The notes below the pieces were generated by a model. That model did not search any database, was not told the DNA's origin, and saw only the letters and a list, made by a program, of their open reading frames with translations. The position numbers and the translations under genes were made by a program. Below, piece after piece: positions 60,104-64,000 of a stretch of 64,000 nt of DNA. Each line of letters begins with the position of its first letter. Within the stretch, counting starts at the first letter, position 1. Source of the DNA: Sipunculus nudus. Taxonomy: Eukaryota; Annelida; Sipuncula; Golfingiida; Sipunculidae. The stretch covers positions 51,711,676 to 51,775,675 of the forward strand of contig CM049311.1 in NCBI GenBank assembly GCA_026874595.1, written 5' to 3'.

Positions 60104-62430
60104 CAAGGCCTACAGGCCAAATGCGAACCTGTGCAATGAGATTATACCAGGTATAATGCTTCAATGCTGGACCATTACTTTTCAAGAACATGTGTAACAT
60201 GTATATGAACAATGCAAGTACTAAACACTTAGAACAAGAAACAATTAAATGAACATCACTGCTGCAATTCTGGCATGGGTGCACACAACACAAAAACTAG
60301 AATATGGGTAGTCAACTAGCGACTACGTGTATCCTCCAAAATCAGAGTGGGAAAGGTGAAGTGAGGCATGGATTGAGTGACAAGGGGAAATAGAGTGAGG
60401 TGTGTTGCATAATAGCCTGGATGTTAGCAGCTGAAATGTGTATGTAAGTTGCGCCACCTACCACAAAATCCAGAAAGCTGTCCAAGATGTATACACATGC
60501 ATAATTTTAGGCAGATAATTCAAACCGCTGCTGAGATATGAGTGATTTTAGCCCACAGCAGACAGACAGATGCTGTGCAAAATGGTGGCAGGTGGCGCCA
60601 CCAATTTTGTGTATGATTAAGAGATATGTGAGATCTATACACATGCAAAATTTCAGGGGGATATGTCAAACCAGTCCTGATATATAAGCCTGAATGTGTG
60701 CAGCGTATACATTAATAAATGGTGGCGCCACCTGCCACAAAATCCAGAAAGCTATCCAAGATGTATAAACCTGCAAAATTTAGGCAGAAAAGTCACACCA
60801 CTACTGAGATATGAGTGATTTTAGCCCACAGCAGACAAACAGACAGAAGCTGTGCAAAAATGGTGGCAGGTGGCACCACCAATTTTGTGTATGATTAAGA
60901 GCTATGTGAGATCTATACACATGCAAAATGTCAGGGGGATATATCAAACAAGTCCTGAGATATAACCCTGAATGTCTGCAGCATATACATAAATGTAGGT
61001 GGCGCCGCCTGCCACAAAATCCAGAAAGCTATCAAAGATATATAAACCTGCAAAATTTTAGGCAGATATATCAAACTACTTCCGAGATATGAGTGATTTG
61101 ATCCCACGGCAAACAAAAAGAAGGACGCTGTGCAAAAATGATTGCAGGTGGCACCACTGCTTTTGCGTATGAGAAAGACCTATGGGAGATCTATAAACAT
61201 GCAAAATTTTTGCCCAATCGGGGTCAAATGGTTCCCGAGATATGAGCTTGGATATCTGCAGCTTAAATGTGAATGAAGGTGGTGCCACCTAACATAAAAT
61301 CAATAAAGCTGTCCAGGATGTATACACAAGCAAAATTTCAGATGGATAAGTCCAACCAATGCAGAGATATGAGTGTTTTGATCCCAAGGCAGATGAACAG
61401 ATGGACGCTGTGCAAAAATGGTTGCAGGTGGCACCACCATTTTTAGCTTTCCAAGGGCTACATTTGTGCAAAATCTTTAGCCTTATCGGTCAAAGTTTCC
61501 CGAGATATGTGGGTTTATGTGTGGAAACAGCACACAAATGGACGCTGGGCAGAGAGGAGAGGTCAGAGGTCACCCAAAATGAGGGCGCAGCAGTTCACAT
61601 GTGACCGATCATAATTCTGAATTTAAAAAAATTCTGCCCAGTGGTTATGGAGGAGTTCTCCGGAAACCTATGCGGCTATGGCAGCAGCATCGTCGTCCAA
61701 CTGAAAACTTACTAGTATCCGCAAAACTCTGTTTTGGCGGATACAATGATTGTAGCTGGCACCACCAGTCTTATAATCAACAAAGAGATATATAAATAAT
61801 CCCAATGTCAGTCCGATATGTCAAACCCCTCCTGTGAAATAAGCAGGGACATACACTGTGCAAAAATTATTGTAGGTGGCACCACCAGTCTTGTACACTA
61901 TAAAACTACCCAATATGTATAAACATGCCCAATTTTAGGCTGATGTATCAAATTCCTCTTTAGAAATAAGCAGGTGCATACACTGCAAAAGTCAATGTAA
62001 GTGGCACCACCTGTCTTGTAAATGAGAATACCATCAAAGACGCATAGACAGGTCAAAATATCAGTCCAATACATCAAACTTCCCCAGAGTTTGATGCACT
62101 GGGCTGACAAGGCTTAGGTGAGTAAGGCAGTTGCCCCCGAGTGTCCTGTGACAAATTGCTGCCTCAAGCTACTGCACTGAGTGAACTCTTGACCTGCACC
62201 TGGCTAGACTGAGTGAACTTTTGACCTGTACCTGGCTGCACTGAGTGAACTCTTGACCTGTTGCATAATCTGACACAGTTGGCAGTCTGCCAAAGCTAAA
62301 AATAGATTCAGGCTGAACTTTGGTTCCAAATATGATGCAGTGAACAGTCTGCCTAAGATATAAATAGAATGCAGCTACTGCACTGAGTGAACTCTTGACC
62401 TATACCTGGCTGCATTTCTTCCAATCCTGG
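60104..62430 (+). mobile_element. Family A1 element split by a family B insertion
   Basis: The 5' A1 end (CAAGGCCTACAGGCC after AAA) runs to 60296 and resumes at 61747 with the expected next text (TGATTGTAGCTGGCACCACC), continuing to the GAGTGAACTC repeats. Other A1 copies (45157, 13276, 52752) show the uninterrupted form at this place. Confidence 0.7.
60297..61746 (+). mobile_element. Complete family B element inserted in A1
   Basis: It starts CTAGAATATGGGTAGTC with a hairpin and GTATCCTCCAAAA. It ends with hairpin GTATCCGCAAAAC tct GTTTTGGCGGATAC (61715-61744) and AA. Units carry GGTGGCGCCACC at 60591 and 60721. The host sequence has A on the left and T on the right, with no target duplication. 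Confidence 0.75.
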
Positions 62431-62844
62431 CACTGTGCCAGAACTATTTATAGAGCTGACATCATCTTGGCTAATGGCCAACATCAAGGCACTCACTGGC
62501 AATCTGCCAATGGTAAACCAAGTGCTGCCATCTGTACACAAAAGTAGTTCCTACTTGAAATAACTTTGAAATTTATTTTCCAAATACAAAATGCTTTTCA
62601 GCTGACTTTTTATAAAAAAGAAATCAGGAATATATGTAAAATTATTACAGATGCATACTGAATGCAAAATTAAAATACAGATATATCTCATTGATGGCCA
62701 ATTCTTGAATTAAGTTGAGTAGGGATACCAATAATTTATAATCTACTTACAGTTGTCTTTATATAGCCACAATCCATGATTGTAACATTCCCTGGTATGA
62801 TCAAAAAAATCAAAAATCTAAATTTTTTAAAAGCTTTTAAAAAT
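62431..62844. repeat. Repeat block shared with 14.5, 54.9 and 58.7 kb
   Basis: From 62640 it matches the ACAGATGCAT...TATATAGCCACA block that follows internal A1 ends elsewhere, but here no A1 3' end precedes it. It is therefore an independent copy of the block. Confidence 0.5.
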
Positions 62845-63725
62845 AGATGTGTCGGAACAACACGAATGCCCCCGCCTGGGGCAAATTAGAAAAATTGTTA
62901 AATTTTGTAAAATTTTTAAGTTCAGGATCTGTCATATGGTGAAAAATAGGTTAACTGGGACGAACTCGATCTGTAAGTGGTCATTATGCGCCCACAGACC
63001 AAACATTAGGCCAGTATCTGTAAGCATTGCATTGCGAAACTAGAATATTAGCAAAAGTTGATAATCATTTATAAATTTAAATTTGAGAGGTAAATACCAT
63101 GTTTTATAACAATCCACCAAATGCTTCCTGAGAAATAAGCTCCTAAGTTTTTTTTCTATACTAAGCTCTGTGACCTTGAAAAGTAGGTCAAGATCACCCA
63201 TCTTTGGACTTGACCAAGATTTTGTAAATATAATGCAATAGCACTGAAGAAATGAAGTTCCTGTGTTGAATACCTTTGGAGATATCCTGCACAAAAGGAC
63301 AAAATTGAAAAAATCTGATAAAATTTCATTAAAAAATCAGAAATTGCAGATGGTGCCACCAAAATTGTGCAGCACATACAGACCATCAGTCCCAATAATC
63401 ATAGTAAGTTTTGTGAAAATGCACACAATGGTTCCTGAGATATAAACTTCTGAGTGTTTTTCTATAATCAGCTCTAAAATGTAGAAAAATGGGTCAAAGT
63501 CACCCATCTTCGAACTTGACTGAGATTTTATCGATATACATCTTCACTGATGAAATAAAGTTCCAACGGTGAATCGTTTTAGAGATATCCCGCTCACAAG
63601 GTAAAGGTAAACAGTCGCGGAACGGACGGATGGACAGACATCGGACAGACAGATGGATGGATGGACAGACAGACAGCTTGGGTGACGACAATAGCCCATC
63701 AGCCTATGAGCTGAGGGCTAAAAAT
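62845..63725 (+). mobile_element. Family D element candidate
   Basis: It starts near ACACGAATGCCCCCGCCTGG with hairpin GCCCC CGCCT GGGGC. It contains GGTGCCACC-type text at 63352. It ends with GGACGGATGGACAGACATCG and hairpin TAGCCCATCAGC CTATGA GCTGAGGGCTA followed by AAAAA/T (63690-63724). A 5' partner for the 3' hairpin arm is not evident. Confidence 0.45.
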
Positions 63726-63726
63726 G

Positions 63727-64000
63727 GCTGTACATGTGTATTTGTCATGAAAATTTCTATTTTTCATGAATTTTTCTAAGTTTAGGAGCTTTAAAACGGT
63801 CAAAAGTAGGTCAACCAGGATGAAACGCTAACTCAATCTGTAACTGGTCATTATCTGCTCACACACCAAAAATCAGGCCAATATCTGCAGGCATTGCGAA
63901 AAAAAAGCTGTACATGTGTATTTGTCATGAAAATTTCTATTTTTCATGAAATTTTCTAAGTTTAGGGGCTGTAAAACAATCAAAAGTAGGTCAACCGGGA
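63727..64000 (+). repeat. 180-bp tandem repeat running off the window
   Basis: GCTGTACATGTGTATTTGTC recurs at 63728 and 63908 with near-identical following text, including TCATGAAAATT and TTTTCATGAA arms. The second unit is cut by the window end. Related text occurs at 62912-63045. Confidence 0.85.

Overview
The window is eukaryotic DNA, most likely from an animal and probably a mollusc or other lophotrochozoan. It is AT-rich and gene-poor. It has spliced-looking exons with GT/AG borders, an intact rhodopsin-like neuropeptide-type GPCR with NFxxY in place of NPxxY, many TA microsatellites, poly-G tracts beside hAT-like MITE ends, and very many mosaic repeats of the kind known in bivalves (pearl-like elements). 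The taxon is an inference; no marker gene fixes it. No bacterial-type operon, CRISPR array or rRNA is seen.

Layout. 1-13 kb is mostly unique sequence: a 185-bp tandem dimer (877-1246), a small MITE (3591-3763), a possible two-exon cysteine-rich coding segment (5121-5776), the single confident gene (GPCR, 5813-6973, + strand, with a poly(A) signal 20 bases after the stop) and a duplicated TA-rich block near 12 kb. 13.1-15.9 kb is a large interspersed element. Directly beyond it, on the minus strand, is an orphan heat-shock-type promoter (five contiguous HSE pentamers plus a TATA box, 16271-16321). 17.8-31 kb is unique sequence with several small candidate exons (18679-18749, 26527-26617, 30480-30670), a 900-bp inverted-repeat element containing a lone CTCF-like site (20632), a 38-bp minisatellite of about 56 copies (21149-23280), a SINE and MITE fragments. 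31.4-41.6 kb and 45-64 kb are nearly solid mosaic repeats. Between them lies a unique island (41.6-45 kb) with two exons of a minus-strand gene (44703-44749 and 42091-42230).

Main observation. The repeat families differ in sequence but share one architecture. Each has a 5' end CAAG (or CTAG) plus a hairpin, a 10-14 bp subterminal inverted repeat matching the family's own 3' end, a core of tandem 280-680 bp units, a GGAC-rich stretch, and a 3' hairpin. Insertion is between A and T with no target-site duplication. A paralogous empty site supports this: element 60297-61746 lies precisely inside another element. The pattern fits non-autonomous rolling-circle (Helitron/Helentron, 'pearl'-type) elements. 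Most cores, though of unrelated sequence, repeat the 12-bp palindrome GGTGGCGCCACC, which is two overlapping CTCF cores. In the 36.7-39.4 kb array the reverse strand matches 12 of 13 CTCF consensus positions at six units spaced about 340 or 670 bp apart. The proposal is that these elements scatter CTCF-like sites.

The genes do not form a recognisable pathway. They look like one intact receptor gene and scattered exons of unidentified genes with large, repeat-filled introns.
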